Shown here piece by piece: positions 1-9,124 of a stretch of 64,000 bases of DNA. The first letter of the stretch is position 1. Each line of letters starts with the position of its first letter. The DNA is from Mycolicibacterium sp. P1-18 (GTDB taxonomy: Bacteria; Actinomycetota; Actinomycetes; Mycobacteriales; Mycobacteriaceae). The notes below the pieces were generated by a model, which was given only the letters and a program-made list of their open reading frames with translations, was not told the origin of the DNA and ran no database searches. The position numbers and the translations under genes are program-made. The stretch covers positions 186,001 to 250,000 of the forward strand of contig NZ_NPKR01000007.1 of assembly GCF_008329535.1 (NCBI RefSeq), given 5' to 3'.

Positions 1-404
1 CCGACGACTTCCGCGACGAACCCCGCTTTCCGAACTACGCCCCCGAAGTCGTCAAGCTCGGGGTGCTCAGCGCGCTGTCGTTCAAGCTGTACACCGCCGA
101 ACGCACCGCCGGCGCCCTGAACCTGTTCGGCCACGAGCCCAAGCTGTGGGACAGCGAGGCCGAGTCCATCGGCATGGTCCTGGCGGCCCACGCCGCCGCG
201 GCGATCCTCGCCAGCCGCGAGGGCGAGCAGCTGCAGTCGGCGCTGTCGACGCGGGACCGCATCGGCCAAGCCAAGGGCATCATCATGGAGCGCTTCAAGA
301 TCGACGACGTGCGGGCGTTCTCGATGCTCCGCCAGCTGTCACAGGACACCAACACCAAGCTGCTCGACGTCGCCCAGCGCGTGATCGACACCCGCGGCGA
401 GTGA
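1..404 (+). CDS. GAF and ANTAR domain regulator (5' truncated by window)
   Basis: The frame is open from the left edge and ends in TGA at 402-404, so the true start lies outside the window. About 133 residues are visible. The first part resembles the end of a GAF domain (LSFKLYTAERTAGALNLFG, then a helix with AHAAAAI). The last 55 residues form an ANTAR domain: STRDRIGQAKGIIMERF, then FSMLRQLSQDTN and a closing helix. ANTAR domains bind paired hairpins in nascent RNA and act as antiterminators. In mycobacteria GAF-ANTAR proteins are common, with unknown ligands. It converges on the alcohol dehydrogenase gene with a one-base gap. The family call is secure; the target RNA is unknown. Confidence 0.85.
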   Translation, partial: DDFRDEPRFPNYAPEVVKLGVLSALSFKLYTAERTAGALNLFGHEPKLWDSEAESIGMVLAAHAAAAILASREGEQLQSALSTRDRIGQAKGIIMERFKIDDVRAFSMLRQLSQDTNTKLLDVAQRVIDTRGE

Positions 405-405
405 G

Positions 406-1443
406 CTAGTCGTCCAGGTCGGACAGGTCGAGGACGAAGCGGTACCGAACGTCGTTGCGCGCCAAGCGTTCCAGTGCCACGTCGACGTCGGCCGACGGCA
501 GTACCTCGACGTCGGCACCGATCTGGTGGTCGGCGCAGAACGTCAGCATCTCGGCGGTCGCCGGGCGTCCGCCGCTGCCCGCCGAGGTGAGCTTCTTGCG
601 GCCGATCAGCAGGTCCATCGCGTCGACGGTCATCGGCCCGAGGTAGCCGAGTTGGCAGAGGGTGCCGTCCACGCCGGTCACAGTGAGGTACGGCGCCACG
701 TCGTGGGCGACCGGGATTGCGTCGATTACGACGTCGAAGCGGTCGCGGGCCGCCGCCATGGCCGCGGCGTCGGACGACACCAGGTACTCCGAGGCGCCCA
801 GTCGGCGGGCGTCGTCGGCCTTTGCCGCCGAGCGTCCGATGGCGGTGGTCGCGGCGCCCAGCGCTGTCGACATCTTGACGGCGAGGTGCCCGAGGCCGCC
901 GATGCCGACCACCGCGACCGACGTGTCGGGCCCGACGCCCAAGGCGCGCAACGGCTCCCACACGGTGATGCCGGCGCACATCAAGGGTGCGGCCGCGGCG
1001 GCGTCCAGCGTGGCGGGCAGCGCGTAGGTGAACCCTTCGGCGACGACGATCTCGCGGGAGTAGCCACCCAGCGTCGGTGATCCGTCGCGGCGGTCGGTGC
1101 CGCCGTAGGTCAGCGTGGGCGATTCGTGGCAGAAGTTCTCCTGGCCGCGTCGGCACATCGGGCAATGGCCGCAGGAGTCGACGATGTTGCCGACGGCGAC
1201 CGGGTCGCCCGGCCGGAACGCCGACACGGCGGAGCCGGTGGCCAGGACGACGCCGGTGAACTCGTGGCCGGGCACCAGGAGTCCGGGCGGCGTCCACGCA
1301 TGCAGGGCGTGCAGTTCGGAATGGCAGACGCCGCAGAAGTCGACGCGGATGGCCACGTCGTCGTCGCGCAGCTCGCGACGTTCGATGGTGACGCGGGCCA
1401 GGGGGCCGCCGGGGGAGCTGGGGGACAGGCCGACGGTCTTCAC
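406..1443 (-). CDS. Zinc-dependent alcohol dehydrogenase (MDR family)
   Basis: Cytosolic NAD(P)-dependent zinc alcohol dehydrogenase. Catalytic zinc ligands are visible in FCGVCHSE (Cys40 with this start) and PGHEFTG. The structural zinc loop is CGHCPMCRRGQENFC, and the Rossmann motif is VVGIGGLGHLAVK. An upstream in-frame TTG at 1455 exists, but the sequence TTGAGGAG there is better read as the ribosome binding site of the GTG at 1443, which gives 345 residues, a normal length. The gene diverges from a TetR gene across a short spacer with a palindrome, so it is probably repressed by it. The layout resembles CAD/AdhC-type enzymes of actinobacteria. Substrate unknown; medium-chain alcohols or aldehydes are likely. 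Confidence 0.9.
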   Translation of the reverse strand: MKTVGLSPSSPGGPLARVTIERRELRDDDVAIRVDFCGVCHSELHALHAWTPPGLLVPGHEFTGVVLATGSAVSAFRPGDPVAVGNIVDSCGHCPMCRRGQENFCHESPTLTYGGTDRRDGSPTLGGYSREIVVAEGFTYALPATLDAAAAAPLMCAGITVWEPLRALGVGPDTSVAVVGIGGLGHLAVKMSTALGAATTAIGRSAAKADDARRLGASEYLVSSDAAAMAAARDRFDVVIDAIPVAHDVAPYLTVTGVDGTLCQLGYLGPMTVDAMDLLIGRKKLTSAGSGGRPATAEMLTFCADHQIGADVEVLPSADVDVALERLARNDVRYRFVLDLSDLDD

Positions 1444-1457
1444 GAGACTCCTCAAAG

Positions 1458-1475
1458 AAACAGACTAGTTGGTTT
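1458..1475. promoter_or_regulatory. Imperfect palindrome, probable TetR operator
   Basis: The 18-bp sequence AAACAGACTAGTTGGTTT is an inverted repeat (AAAC/GTTT outer arms around a perfect ACTAGT core). It lies between the divergent alcohol dehydrogenase and TetR genes. It overlaps the likely promoter of the dehydrogenase, 15 bp before its GTG start and just upstream of its ribosome binding site. The position and shape fit autorepression by the neighbouring TetR protein. Confidence 0.6.
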
Positions 1476-1521
1476 ATTTGAGGCTACATGTCATCGGGAT
1501 CATGGGTCTAGGGTGGCGCTG

Positions 1522-2115
1522 ATGACAGCCGCACCCGCCACTCCCCGGGGGTTCGCGACCCAGGAGCGGATCGTGGCCGCCGCCACCGCCGAGTTCGCCC
1601 AGTACGGCATCGCCGGCGCGCGGATCGACCGGATCGTGCGTGCCGCCCGCACCAACAAGGCGCAGCTCTACGGCTACTTCGGCGACAAGGACGCGCTGTT
1701 CGACGCGATCTTCGTGGCGTCGCTGGAGCGCATCATGGACGTGGTGCCGATGGACGCCACCGACCTTCCCGGCTGGGCCGTGCGGCTCTACGACGAGTAC
1801 CTGCGGCGGCCCGACCTCATCCGGCTGGCGACGTGGGCGCGCCTGGAACGTCAGCCGTCCGGGCACCTGGTGGGCGACGCCGACCGGTTCGACACCGCCA
1901 AGCTGGCGGCCATCGCCGACGCCCAACGCCTCGGGCTGGTGCGCGACGGCGAGCCCTTCGACCTGATGGCGATGGTGATCGCCATGTCGATGGCGTGGTC
2001 ACCGGTGAGCAACGTGTATTCGGCGACCAGTGACGAGGCTGAGTCCGTTCATGGGCGGCGTCGAGACCTGTTGCGGGACAGCGTGAGTCGGGTCATCGCG
2101 CCTGGAGCTTCCTGA
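1522..2115 (+). CDS. TetR family transcriptional regulator
   Basis: The 197-residue protein has the TetR N-terminal helix-turn-helix: ERIVAAATAEFAQYG, then RIDRIVRAARTNKAQLYGYFGDKDALF, ending near residue 65. The remainder is an all-helical ligand and dimer domain without a recognisable ligand signature. ATG at 1522 is used; an in-frame GTG at 1513 is an alternative, and the longer frame upstream is only an antisense reading of the dehydrogenase. It is divergent from the zinc alcohol dehydrogenase and probably represses it through the palindrome at 1458-1475. The gene end converges on the ABC operon (gap about 20 bp). Confidence 0.88.
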   Translation: MTAAPATPRGFATQERIVAAATAEFAQYGIAGARIDRIVRAARTNKAQLYGYFGDKDALFDAIFVASLERIMDVVPMDATDLPGWAVRLYDEYLRRPDLIRLATWARLERQPSGHLVGDADRFDTAKLAAIADAQRLGLVRDGEPFDLMAMVIAMSMAWSPVSNVYSATSDEAESVHGRRRDLLRDSVSRVIAPGAS

Positions 2116-2134
2116 CCTGTTCCGCTCGCCAGGG

Positions 2135-2935
2135 CTATCCGATCACTGCCTCTCCCCGACGCGGTTTCCAACCCGGTCGGGGTACTGACGCGATGAGTCT
2201 CTTCGTGTAGTCGTCGTTGGGTGTCCGCAGTACGTCGTCGATCGGGCCTCGCTCGACGATCGAGCCACGGTGCATGACGATCACGTCGTCGGCGATGTGC
2301 CGGGCGACGGCCAAGTCGTGAGTAATGAAGAGATATGCCGTACCCGAGTCGCGACGGATCTTTGCGAGCAGGTTGAGGATCTGCGCCTGAATGGACACGT
2401 CGAGTGCCGCGACCGCTTCGTCGAGAATGAGGAGCTGCGGGTCGGCGGCGAGCGCGCGGGCGATCGCGATGCGCTGACGCTGACCACCCGAGAGGGCGCG
2501 CGGTGATGCGCCGGCTTGGCGGGTGTCAAGCCCGACCTGGTCGAGCAATTGCTCGATTCGCGTGGTGACAGCGCGATCGTCGAGTCCCGAGTCGTGTATG
2601 TCGAGAATCTCTCGCAGCGAGTCGCGCGCGCTCTGGCGCCTGTCGAGCGATCCATACGGGTCCTGGAACACGATCTGGATTTGCCGCGCCCACCGGCGAC
2701 GCAGCGTCGTCGACACCCGGCCACCGGGTCGGTCGACGCCCTCGACGGTGATGGTGCCCGCGCTCGGGCGTTCGAGCCCGGCAATCATCCGGGCGACGGT
2801 CGTCTTACCCGAGCCGGACTCGCCGACGATGGCCAGTGAACCGCCCGCCGCCACCGCGAACGTGGCGCTGTCAACCGCGACGTGGTGCCCGAAGACCTTG
2901 CGTAGCCCGTCGACCGCAAGCAGAGTCTCAGGCAC
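2135..2935 (-). CDS. Peptide-type ABC transporter ATP-binding protein (DppF-like)
   Basis: ATPase of an oligopeptide/dipeptide-type importer, 266 residues. Walker A is GESGSGKTT, the signature is LSGGQRQRIAIARAL, and Walker B is LLILDEAVAALDVS with the switch His in FITHDLA. The start is GTG at 2935, whose first eight bases overlap the end of the preceding ATPase gene, implying translational coupling. Longer in-frame sequence upstream lies inside the other gene. It is the last gene of the operon running from the CocE hydrolase. It is shorter than many DppF proteins and lacks the Cys-rich oligo_HPY tail that its partner has. Confidence 0.9.
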   Translation of the reverse strand: MPETLLAVDGLRKVFGHHVAVDSATFAVAAGGSLAIVGESGSGKTTVARMIAGLERPSAGTITVEGVDRPGGRVSTTLRRRWARQIQIVFQDPYGSLDRRQSARDSLREILDIHDSGLDDRAVTTRIEQLLDQVGLDTRQAGASPRALSGGQRQRIAIARALAADPQLLILDEAVAALDVSIQAQILNLLAKIRRDSGTAYLFITHDLAVARHIADDVIVMHRGSIVERGPIDDVLRTPNDDYTKRLIASVPRPGWKPRRGEAVIG

Positions 2936-3932
2936 GAGGTGCGCTTTCGAGCGCGGTGCCGTCGGCGACCCGTTCGGCGAAGTGGCATGCGGCGAAACCG
3001 TTGTGAACCGGTTCGAGCTCGGGCCGATCCGAGCGGCAGACGGGCTGGCAGTACGGACAGCGGTCCGCAAAGGCGCAGCCGGCGGGCGCCTCGTAGCCGG
3101 CCAGCGGCCTGCCGGGGATGGCTGCGAGTATGCCTCGTTCACCGTTGACGTCGAGGCTTGGACGGGCACCCAGGAGCGCGCGGGTGTAGGGATGTGCACC
3201 GTCGCGGTGGAGTTTGTCGGACGCTCGTTCTTCGACGAGCCTGCCGGCGTACATGACCGCCGTTCGGTCGCAGACCGCGGCAGCCAGTTCCAGGTCGTGG
3301 GTAATGAAGATCATGCTCATCTGCCTGTCGCGGCGTAGCTCGTCGATGATGGCCATCACCTCTTCTTGCGTCGTCACGTCCAGGGCGGTCGTCGGCTCGT
3401 CGGCGAGTAGCAGTTGCGGCTCGACGATGAGCGCCGCAGCGATCATCACCCGCTGCAAGAGTCCGCCGGAGAATTCATAGGAGTACTGACGCAACCGCCG
3501 CTCGGCGTCGGCGACGTGCACGGTGCGCAGAGCATCCGCGGCGCGCCGCTCGGCTTCCTTGCGTCCGACCTTGCGGTTGGCGACGAGGACCTCGCACAGG
3601 AAGTCGCCGATCGGGCGAACGGGGTTGATGTGCGCTCGCGGGTCTTGGAACACCATGGCCACCCGCATCGAGCGCCACTCGCGGAGAGCCTTTGCGCTCA
3701 TGTCGGGAACCGACGTGCCGTTGAAGCGAACGTCTCCCTGGGTGGACGCGCCCTTCGGAAGGAGTCGCATGATCGCCCGCGCGGTCATCGACTTACCGGA
3801 TCCGGATTCGCCCACCAGACCGAGTGCCTCGCCGGCGCCCACGGAGAACGACACGTCGTTCACGACCGTCTGGGGACGGCCGTCGATCGGAAGGGTGACG
3901 CTCAGCGAGTCGACCTCTAGCAGCGCCGTCAT
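2928..3932 (-). CDS. Peptide-type ABC transporter ATP-binding protein (DppD-like)
   Basis: Second ATPase of the importer, 334 residues. Walker A is GESGSGKS, the signature is FSGGLLQRVMIAAAL (the family often has FSGGMRQR), and Walker B is LLLADEPTTALDVT. The C-terminal oligo_HPY region holds a Cys cluster (CAFADRCPYCQPVC with a later CHF), which in related DppD proteins binds an iron-sulfur cluster. ATG at 3932 forms an ATGA overlap with the stop of the DppC-like permease. Acts at the inner face of the membrane with the DppF-like partner. Confidence 0.9.
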   Translation of the reverse strand: MTALLEVDSLSVTLPIDGRPQTVVNDVSFSVGAGEALGLVGESGSGKSMTARAIMRLLPKGASTQGDVRFNGTSVPDMSAKALREWRSMRVAMVFQDPRAHINPVRPIGDFLCEVLVANRKVGRKEAERRAADALRTVHVADAERRLRQYSYEFSGGLLQRVMIAAALIVEPQLLLADEPTTALDVTTQEEVMAIIDELRRDRQMSMIFITHDLELAAAVCDRTAVMYAGRLVEERASDKLHRDGAHPYTRALLGARPSLDVNGERGILAAIPGRPLAGYEAPAGCAFADRCPYCQPVCRSDRPELEPVHNGFAACHFAERVADGTALESAPRA

Positions 3933-4798
3933 CGAGCCCCCTTCGCGAGTAGTTGCTGAGACACGCGTTCGCCGATGACGTTGAAGGCGACCACCGCAAG
4001 CACGATGGTCAGGGCTGCGTAGAGCGACTGAGCGGGGTGGCCGTCCACGATCGCCGGCTTGCCGTTGGCGACCATGAGCCCCCACTCGGGGCTGGGCGGC
4101 TGAAGCCCAAGCCCCAGGAACGAGACCGCCGCGATGTCGAGCATGGCGTAGCCGAAGCCGACGACGATCTGGGTGACGATGAGCGGGCCGAGATTGGGCA
4201 CGACGTGACGCAGGCAGATCTTCCACGGCGACTGGCCCTGCACGACGAGTGCCTCGATGTAGGGGAGGTTGCGTTCGCGCAGCGCGGCTGGGCGCAGGAT
4301 GCGTGCGACGTAGGGAACGTTGGCGATCGACAGGGCGATCACCGGCGCGACGAGGCCGCTGCCGAAGACAGCCGCGGCGACGATCGCGAGGATCAGTCCG
4401 GGGAAGCCGAACAGCAGGTCCAGGAAGCGCGCCACGGTGGCGTCCCACCAGCCGCCGAACCACGCGGCGGACACCGCCAGCAGCGTGCCGACGGCTCCGG
4501 CGAGCACCATCACCACAGCCGGGGCGACGAGGCTCGGGCGCGCTCCACAGATCAGTCGGGACAACAGGTCGCGGCCGGTGTCGTCGGTTCCAAGCAGATG
4601 GGCGGGCGAGGGGCTGGCGAAGATGTTGAGTTGGTCGAGCTCGGTCGGATCGTGGGGCGCGACGAGCGGGCCGAAGATGGCCAGCACGACGAACAGCACG
4701 CCGATCATGGCCGCGACGGCCACCGCGAGGTTGGCGGAGCCCAGCCGTCCCGTGACACGCCGGACTCGCGTGGAACCGGCGAGGGCAATGGCGCTCAT
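3929..4798 (-). CDS. Peptide-type ABC transporter permease (DppC-like)
   Basis: Membrane permease of 289 residues. An N-terminal transmembrane helix (LAVAVAAMIGVLFVVLAIFG) is followed by the conserved periplasmic HLLGTDDTGRDLLSR segment typical of DppC/OppC. Five further hydrophobic stretches and the EAA loop (EALVVQGQSPWKICLRHVVP) that contacts the ATPase follow. ATG at 4798 shares one base with the stop of the DppB-like gene (TGATG), and its own stop overlaps the DppD-like start (ATGA), so the four transporter genes after the binding protein are tightly coupled. Confidence 0.92.
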   Translation of the reverse strand: MSAIALAGSTRVRRVTGRLGSANLAVAVAAMIGVLFVVLAIFGPLVAPHDPTELDQLNIFASPSPAHLLGTDDTGRDLLSRLICGARPSLVAPAVVMVLAGAVGTLLAVSAAWFGGWWDATVARFLDLLFGFPGLILAIVAAAVFGSGLVAPVIALSIANVPYVARILRPAALRERNLPYIEALVVQGQSPWKICLRHVVPNLGPLIVTQIVVGFGYAMLDIAAVSFLGLGLQPPSPEWGLMVANGKPAIVDGHPAQSLYAALTIVLAVVAFNVIGERVSQQLLAKGAR

Positions 4799-5748
4799 CA
4801 GTTGCGTCCCTTCACAGCCTGGCGGGGATCGAGCGCAACGTTCACGACGTCGACCACGGTGTTGACCACCACGAACGCGGCGACCATCAGTAGTGACAGA
4901 ATCTGCACCACCGCGAGGTCCTGCTTGGCGGCGCTGTCGACGAGCAACGAGCCGATCCCGTCGATGCCAAACGCCTTCTCGGCCACCGCCGTTCCCGCGA
5001 GCAGGCCCGCAATCATCAACCCCGACACCGCCAGGATTGGGGGTGAGGCGTTACGCAGCACATGGCGCCGGACGATCCACCGATTGGGCAACCCACGACT
5101 GCGGGCGGCGTCGACGTGCTCGGAGCTGAGCTCGCCTCGCACCGATACCTGCGTCACCCGTGCCACCCACGCGATGTAGGCCAGTGCCAGCGAGATCGCG
5201 GGCAGGGTCAGGTGCCAGAGCTTGTCGCCGAGTCCCTCGCCGGCACCAAACACCGGGAACCAGGAGAGCTGGGTCGAGAAGATGGCGATGAGGAACACCG
5301 CGACGACGAAGGTCGGAAAGGCCATCGCCACCGAGCTGCCGACGGTCACCGCCGTCTCGACCCGACCTCCGCGCAGACCGGCGAGCACGCCGCCACCAAT
5401 GCCGAAGATCACGATCAGCACACCGGCGAACAGCACCAGCAGCAGCGTGTTCGGGATCCGCCCCGACAGCAGATGCGAAACGTCATCCCGGTAGGCGAGT
5501 GAGCGCCCAAGGTCGCCGCGCAGGATGTCCGTCGCCCAACGCCCGTACTGGGAGAAGAACGGGTCGTCCAAGTGGTATTCCTGGTGGATCCGCGCGACGA
5601 CGTCCGGGTTGGGCTTGCCGCCGCCGACGAGCAGGGTTGCCGGGTCGCCGGGCGAGATGAACAGCAGCCCGTAGATCACCACGCTGGCGACGACGAGGGT
5701 CAGCACCAGCGCCACGATCCGTCTGAGGACGAAGCGGACGATGGTCAA
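4798..5748 (-). CDS. Peptide-type ABC transporter permease (DppB-like)
   Basis: Membrane permease of 316 residues with six predicted helices. It begins with the DppB/OppB-type start FVLRRIVALVLTLVVASVVIYGLLFISPGDPA. Next come the conserved YHLDDPFFSQYGRW segment and an EAA loop (DAARSRGLPNRWIVRRHVLRN). It pairs with the DppC-like subunit to form the channel. It lies directly downstream of the binding protein gene (stop and start separated by one base). ATG at 5748 is the natural start. Confidence 0.92.
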   Translation of the reverse strand: MTIVRFVLRRIVALVLTLVVASVVIYGLLFISPGDPATLLVGGGKPNPDVVARIHQEYHLDDPFFSQYGRWATDILRGDLGRSLAYRDDVSHLLSGRIPNTLLLVLFAGVLIVIFGIGGGVLAGLRGGRVETAVTVGSSVAMAFPTFVVAVFLIAIFSTQLSWFPVFGAGEGLGDKLWHLTLPAISLALAYIAWVARVTQVSVRGELSSEHVDAARSRGLPNRWIVRRHVLRNASPPILAVSGLMIAGLLAGTAVAEKAFGIDGIGSLLVDSAAKQDLAVVQILSLLMVAAFVVVNTVVDVVNVALDPRQAVKGRN

Positions 5749-5749
5749 C

Positions 5750-7393
5750 CTACGAAGCCCCGATCATCGCCGCCCACGGCATGTTGATGTAGGCGAATGA
5801 GGCTGGCGCACCGGTGATCCGCTTGTTCAGGAACAAGCGCTCGTACGGCGTGCCGATCGGAACGCGCTGCTTTTGTGCTTCCCAGATCGCCTGCGCGTCG
5901 ACGTATGCCCGAGCCGATGCCGCCGGATCGGTTGCCTCGCGAGACTTCGCGATGTTGGCGTCCACCTGAGGGTTGTCGAAGCCGGTCCAGTTGAACAGCG
6001 CATCCTTGGGGAACAGCAGGATCGCGTACGACAGCGGGTCAGGAACCTCGACGTAGCCCGCGCTGAGTACGAGGTCGACGTCCTTGCGCTTGGAGGCGTC
6101 GTAGAACAAGCTCGAGAACTCGGTCGCAGGCATCTGCTTGAGGTCGAAGTTGAGTCCGATCGACTTCGCGGAGGCCTGGACGAAGGTGGCGATCTGCAAC
6201 TGCGACTGATCGCCGGCGGGGAGCGCCAAGGTCATGGTCTTGGTTGGTGCGCCGACCTTTTCGACGAGTGCCTTCGCGCCTTCGACGTCGGGCCTGGAGT
6301 TGTCCGGTAGCGCGTCGTAGGCCTTCTGAAACACGGCCGCCCCCGGGCCCTTTCCGAAGGATGAGGGTGGGATGACCGCCCGGTTGGGCGTTCCTGCGCC
6401 GTGCCATACGTTCTTGACGATCGCCGCGCGGTCGATCGCCTTGTCCAGTGCCTGCGCAAGTTCGGTCTTGGCCATCGGCGTTTCGGGATTCGCGGGACTC
6501 AGGTTGAACACCTGGGTACTCGGGCCGAGGTAGAGCTTTCCCGCGTCGGTCTTTTGGAGCGTGTCGAAGCTCGTCGACGGTGCCTCGTACGTGCCGTCGA
6601 CCTCACCGGACAGCAGCGCGCTGGTCAGGGTGGAGGTGTCTTCGAGGAACTTGAAGTTAACCGTCTTGACCATCGGCTGGAGCTTGGGATCCCAGTAGTC
6701 GTCGCGCGCCTGGAGTGTGATGCTCGAGCCGGCATTCCAGCTGGCCACCTTGTACGGGCCGGTACAGATCGGCGGGTGGCTGGCGGTGCCGTAGCTGGCG
6801 CCGGCGGCGGCGGCGTCGGCCACGTCGACGATGTCGCCGAACTCCGTCGACATGCCCTCCGCGAAGAGGATGTCCGGCTTGTTCATCGTCACCGTTACCT
6901 CGAGCGGGCCGGTTGCGTCGATCGACTTCACCGACGTGAAGAAGTCACCGTTGATCGGTTCCGTCGCCGGGTCCATGTTGCGCTTCAGGCTAGCGGCGAC
7001 GTCGTCGGCGGTCATGGTCTTGCCGTTGGAGAACTTCACCCCGGGACGGAGCTCGAAGACGACGCTCGTCGGAGTCTGCGTCCAGCTCTCGGCGAGGCCC
7101 GGAGACGTGCTGTAGTCGGCGTTCATCCGCAGCAGTGGCTCGCATACGTTCATCAGCACCGTGTTGGGTGAGTAGTCGCCCGTCTTGACCGGGTCGAGCG
7201 TCGTGGGCTCGCCGCTGGAGAGCGCCCAGTTGATCGAGTCGACGGGGCCCTTGCCTGGCGGCGTCGTGGCCGAAGCATCCGTTGGCGCCTCCATCGCCTT
7301 GGTGTTCTCACCGGAGTTTCCGTTGCCGCCGCAACCTGCCACGAAGATTGCCGCGGCGGTGACGGTGAGCAAGGCAGTCGTCTTACGAAACAT
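5750..7393 (-). CDS. Peptide-type ABC transporter substrate-binding lipoprotein (SBP family 5)
   Basis: The 547-residue extracytoplasmic binding protein has a lipoprotein signal (MFRKTTALLTVTAAAIFVAGC, lipobox VAGC with Cys21) followed by a low-complexity linker. The body has SBP family 5 features: SSGEPTTLDPVKTGDYSPNTVLMNVCEPLL near the start, and LRPGVKFSNGKTMTADDVAASLKRN. Peptides, nickel chelates or other small amides are typical ligands of this fold. The ATG at 7393 lies inside the end of the upstream hydrolase gene (11-bp overlap), and GGAGGAA within that gene is its ribosome binding site. The cargo is unknown; the hydrolase partner suggests amide or ester-bearing compounds. Confidence 0.93.
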   Translation of the reverse strand: MFRKTTALLTVTAAAIFVAGCGGNGNSGENTKAMEAPTDASATTPPGKGPVDSINWALSSGEPTTLDPVKTGDYSPNTVLMNVCEPLLRMNADYSTSPGLAESWTQTPTSVVFELRPGVKFSNGKTMTADDVAASLKRNMDPATEPINGDFFTSVKSIDATGPLEVTVTMNKPDILFAEGMSTEFGDIVDVADAAAAGASYGTASHPPICTGPYKVASWNAGSSITLQARDDYWDPKLQPMVKTVNFKFLEDTSTLTSALLSGEVDGTYEAPSTSFDTLQKTDAGKLYLGPSTQVFNLSPANPETPMAKTELAQALDKAIDRAAIVKNVWHGAGTPNRAVIPPSSFGKGPGAAVFQKAYDALPDNSRPDVEGAKALVEKVGAPTKTMTLALPAGDQSQLQIATFVQASAKSIGLNFDLKQMPATEFSSLFYDASKRKDVDLVLSAGYVEVPDPLSYAILLFPKDALFNWTGFDNPQVDANIAKSREATDPAASARAYVDAQAIWEAQKQRVPIGTPYERLFLNKRITGAPASFAYINMPWAAMIGAS

Positions 7394-9083
7394 CGTTACG
7401 TTCCTCCGGTAGTGCGGTTACGGTCAGGCGTGCCGGCCAATCGGCCGAGACATGCAGCGTCTGCTGGGAAGCTCGTGGCTCGAGGACCGTCCACCGGTTC
7501 TCGTCGGTGCCGGAGTTCCGGACGAACAGCGGGAAGTCACTTGACGAAATATGTATGCGGAGAGCGTGATTCGGGCGAACCCGGTAGCCGGTGTGGCCGA
7601 GGTTGACGTGTGCCCGAGAAATGTTTCTGGCGTCGTCGAGATGAACCTGTCCACGAACGATCATGTGCGCGCTGCCATCCGGGGCGACGTCGAGGAGCTT
7701 GACGAACACGTCGGCGGTGGGAGCCGTGCTCGACACACGAGCTTCGACCTCGATCGGACCGGCCAGGTCGAGTGGCTCGGTGAGTCGCTCGCTGGTGAAC
7801 GTGAGCACGTCCCCGCGGTCGCCCGTCGCACTTTCATCTGGGTAGTCGAAGAGGAAGGCGAAGGAGTTCTTGACTGCCGACGGAACGAGGTTGTCCGGAT
7901 CGAAGCCCCACTGCACCTCTCCGGTTTCGCCCGCGCCTGCCTCGACCAGGTGACCGCCAGGAATCGCACCGGGCGCGCTGCTCAACCCGGAGAGGTCGAA
8001 GCTTCGCTTCGTCGCCTCAGGAGGTGGCCACTGCGACGACGTCTGCCATCCCACGTGGCCGAGTTCCCACCGGACCTTCGGGAGCGTGTCCGGTGACTTG
8101 AGTCCCCGCACGAAGACGTCGAGGAAGTCCAGTGCCTGCGACGTGTAGAGGTCGAGCATGCGCTCCAACGCCTCGTCGTCGACGCCGTGATCGTCTGCCC
8201 CCTTTATCGGTGCCAGGTCGAGGATGTAGTTCTCGTGATCGAACGAGCCGGCTTCGATGTATTGCACTGCCGCCCACTGGGGAATCGATTCCAACTCCAT
8301 CACGTCGCGCATTTGCGGGATCATGATGTTGTCGAACCAGCCGACGGTCTGTAGGACGGGGATGGGTTTGGCGTCGCGCGGATGCTCGTGGTCGAACGGT
8401 CCCTTCTCGTCCGCCTGAACTGGGATCCGCGAGTCGAACGACGAAGACCGGGCGCCGATGGCTTGAAAGGCCTCCTCGAACGCGTCGGTCAGGGGTCGCT
8501 TGTCGTAATTCGCGTCGTACTCGTAGGCCTCATGGTCGACCCAATGAGTGGCGAGGTAATAGGAGCCTTCCATCCACGGGACCGGCTCGCCGAATCCGCC
8601 AACGCCGTGGCTATTCACACCGCTCAACTCGTAGGTCGTCACCCGCGGGACGATCGCCTTGAGCGCTGGATGGGCGGAGACCACGGCGGCCCACTGCGTG
8701 AAGCCGTAGTAGGAGTCGCCGAACATCCCAACCGCGCCGTCGCTCCAGTCTTGCGCCACTATCCAATCGATGGTGTCGTACCCGTCTTCGACCTCGTACA
8801 GGAATGGCGCCGTGGGTCCTTGCGACCGGAATTTTCCACGCACGTCCTGCACGACCATCGCGTAGCCGCGGTCGGTGAATCGCCGAGCGATCTTGTCGAA
8901 GAACACGTAGCGGCTGTTCTTGTCGTACGGCAGGCGGACGAGCACCGTCGGTGCCTGGGTGACGCCGGGAGGCAGGTACACGTCCGTCGCGAGGACGGTC
9001 CCGTCTCTCATCGGGACCGCGTGCTCAGTCGCGCTGTCGCCGACGGGTTCCGCGACGGTACGGACGATCTGCAATTCACTCAC
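7383..9083 (-). CDS. CocE/NonD family alpha/beta hydrolase
   Basis: The 566-residue enzyme belongs to the CocE/NonD (X-Pro dipeptidyl-peptidase S15) family. The N-terminal catalytic fold has VRLPYDKNSRYVFFDKIARRF, VVQDVRGKFRSQG and the nucleophile elbow GMFGDSYYG with Ser124. The C-terminal part is the jelly-roll PepX_C domain (TFTSERLTEPLDLAGPIEVE). No signal peptide is seen, so it is cytosolic. The start is GTG at 9083, preceded by GGAGGAG eight bases upstream. It is the first gene of the operon that continues with the peptide-type importer, so it probably hydrolyses imported esters or amides. It is likely controlled by the divergent TetR protein. Confidence 0.9.
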   Translation of the reverse strand: MSELQIVRTVAEPVGDSATEHAVPMRDGTVLATDVYLPPGVTQAPTVLVRLPYDKNSRYVFFDKIARRFTDRGYAMVVQDVRGKFRSQGPTAPFLYEVEDGYDTIDWIVAQDWSDGAVGMFGDSYYGFTQWAAVVSAHPALKAIVPRVTTYELSGVNSHGVGGFGEPVPWMEGSYYLATHWVDHEAYEYDANYDKRPLTDAFEEAFQAIGARSSSFDSRIPVQADEKGPFDHEHPRDAKPIPVLQTVGWFDNIMIPQMRDVMELESIPQWAAVQYIEAGSFDHENYILDLAPIKGADDHGVDDEALERMLDLYTSQALDFLDVFVRGLKSPDTLPKVRWELGHVGWQTSSQWPPPEATKRSFDLSGLSSAPGAIPGGHLVEAGAGETGEVQWGFDPDNLVPSAVKNSFAFLFDYPDESATGDRGDVLTFTSERLTEPLDLAGPIEVEARVSSTAPTADVFVKLLDVAPDGSAHMIVRGQVHLDDARNISRAHVNLGHTGYRVRPNHALRIHISSSDFPLFVRNSGTDENRWTVLEPRASQQTLHVSADWPARLTVTALPEERNDVS

Positions 9084-9124
9084 GTGAACGTCTCCTCCTT
9101 GGCCCCGATGGCGACACCGACGAG

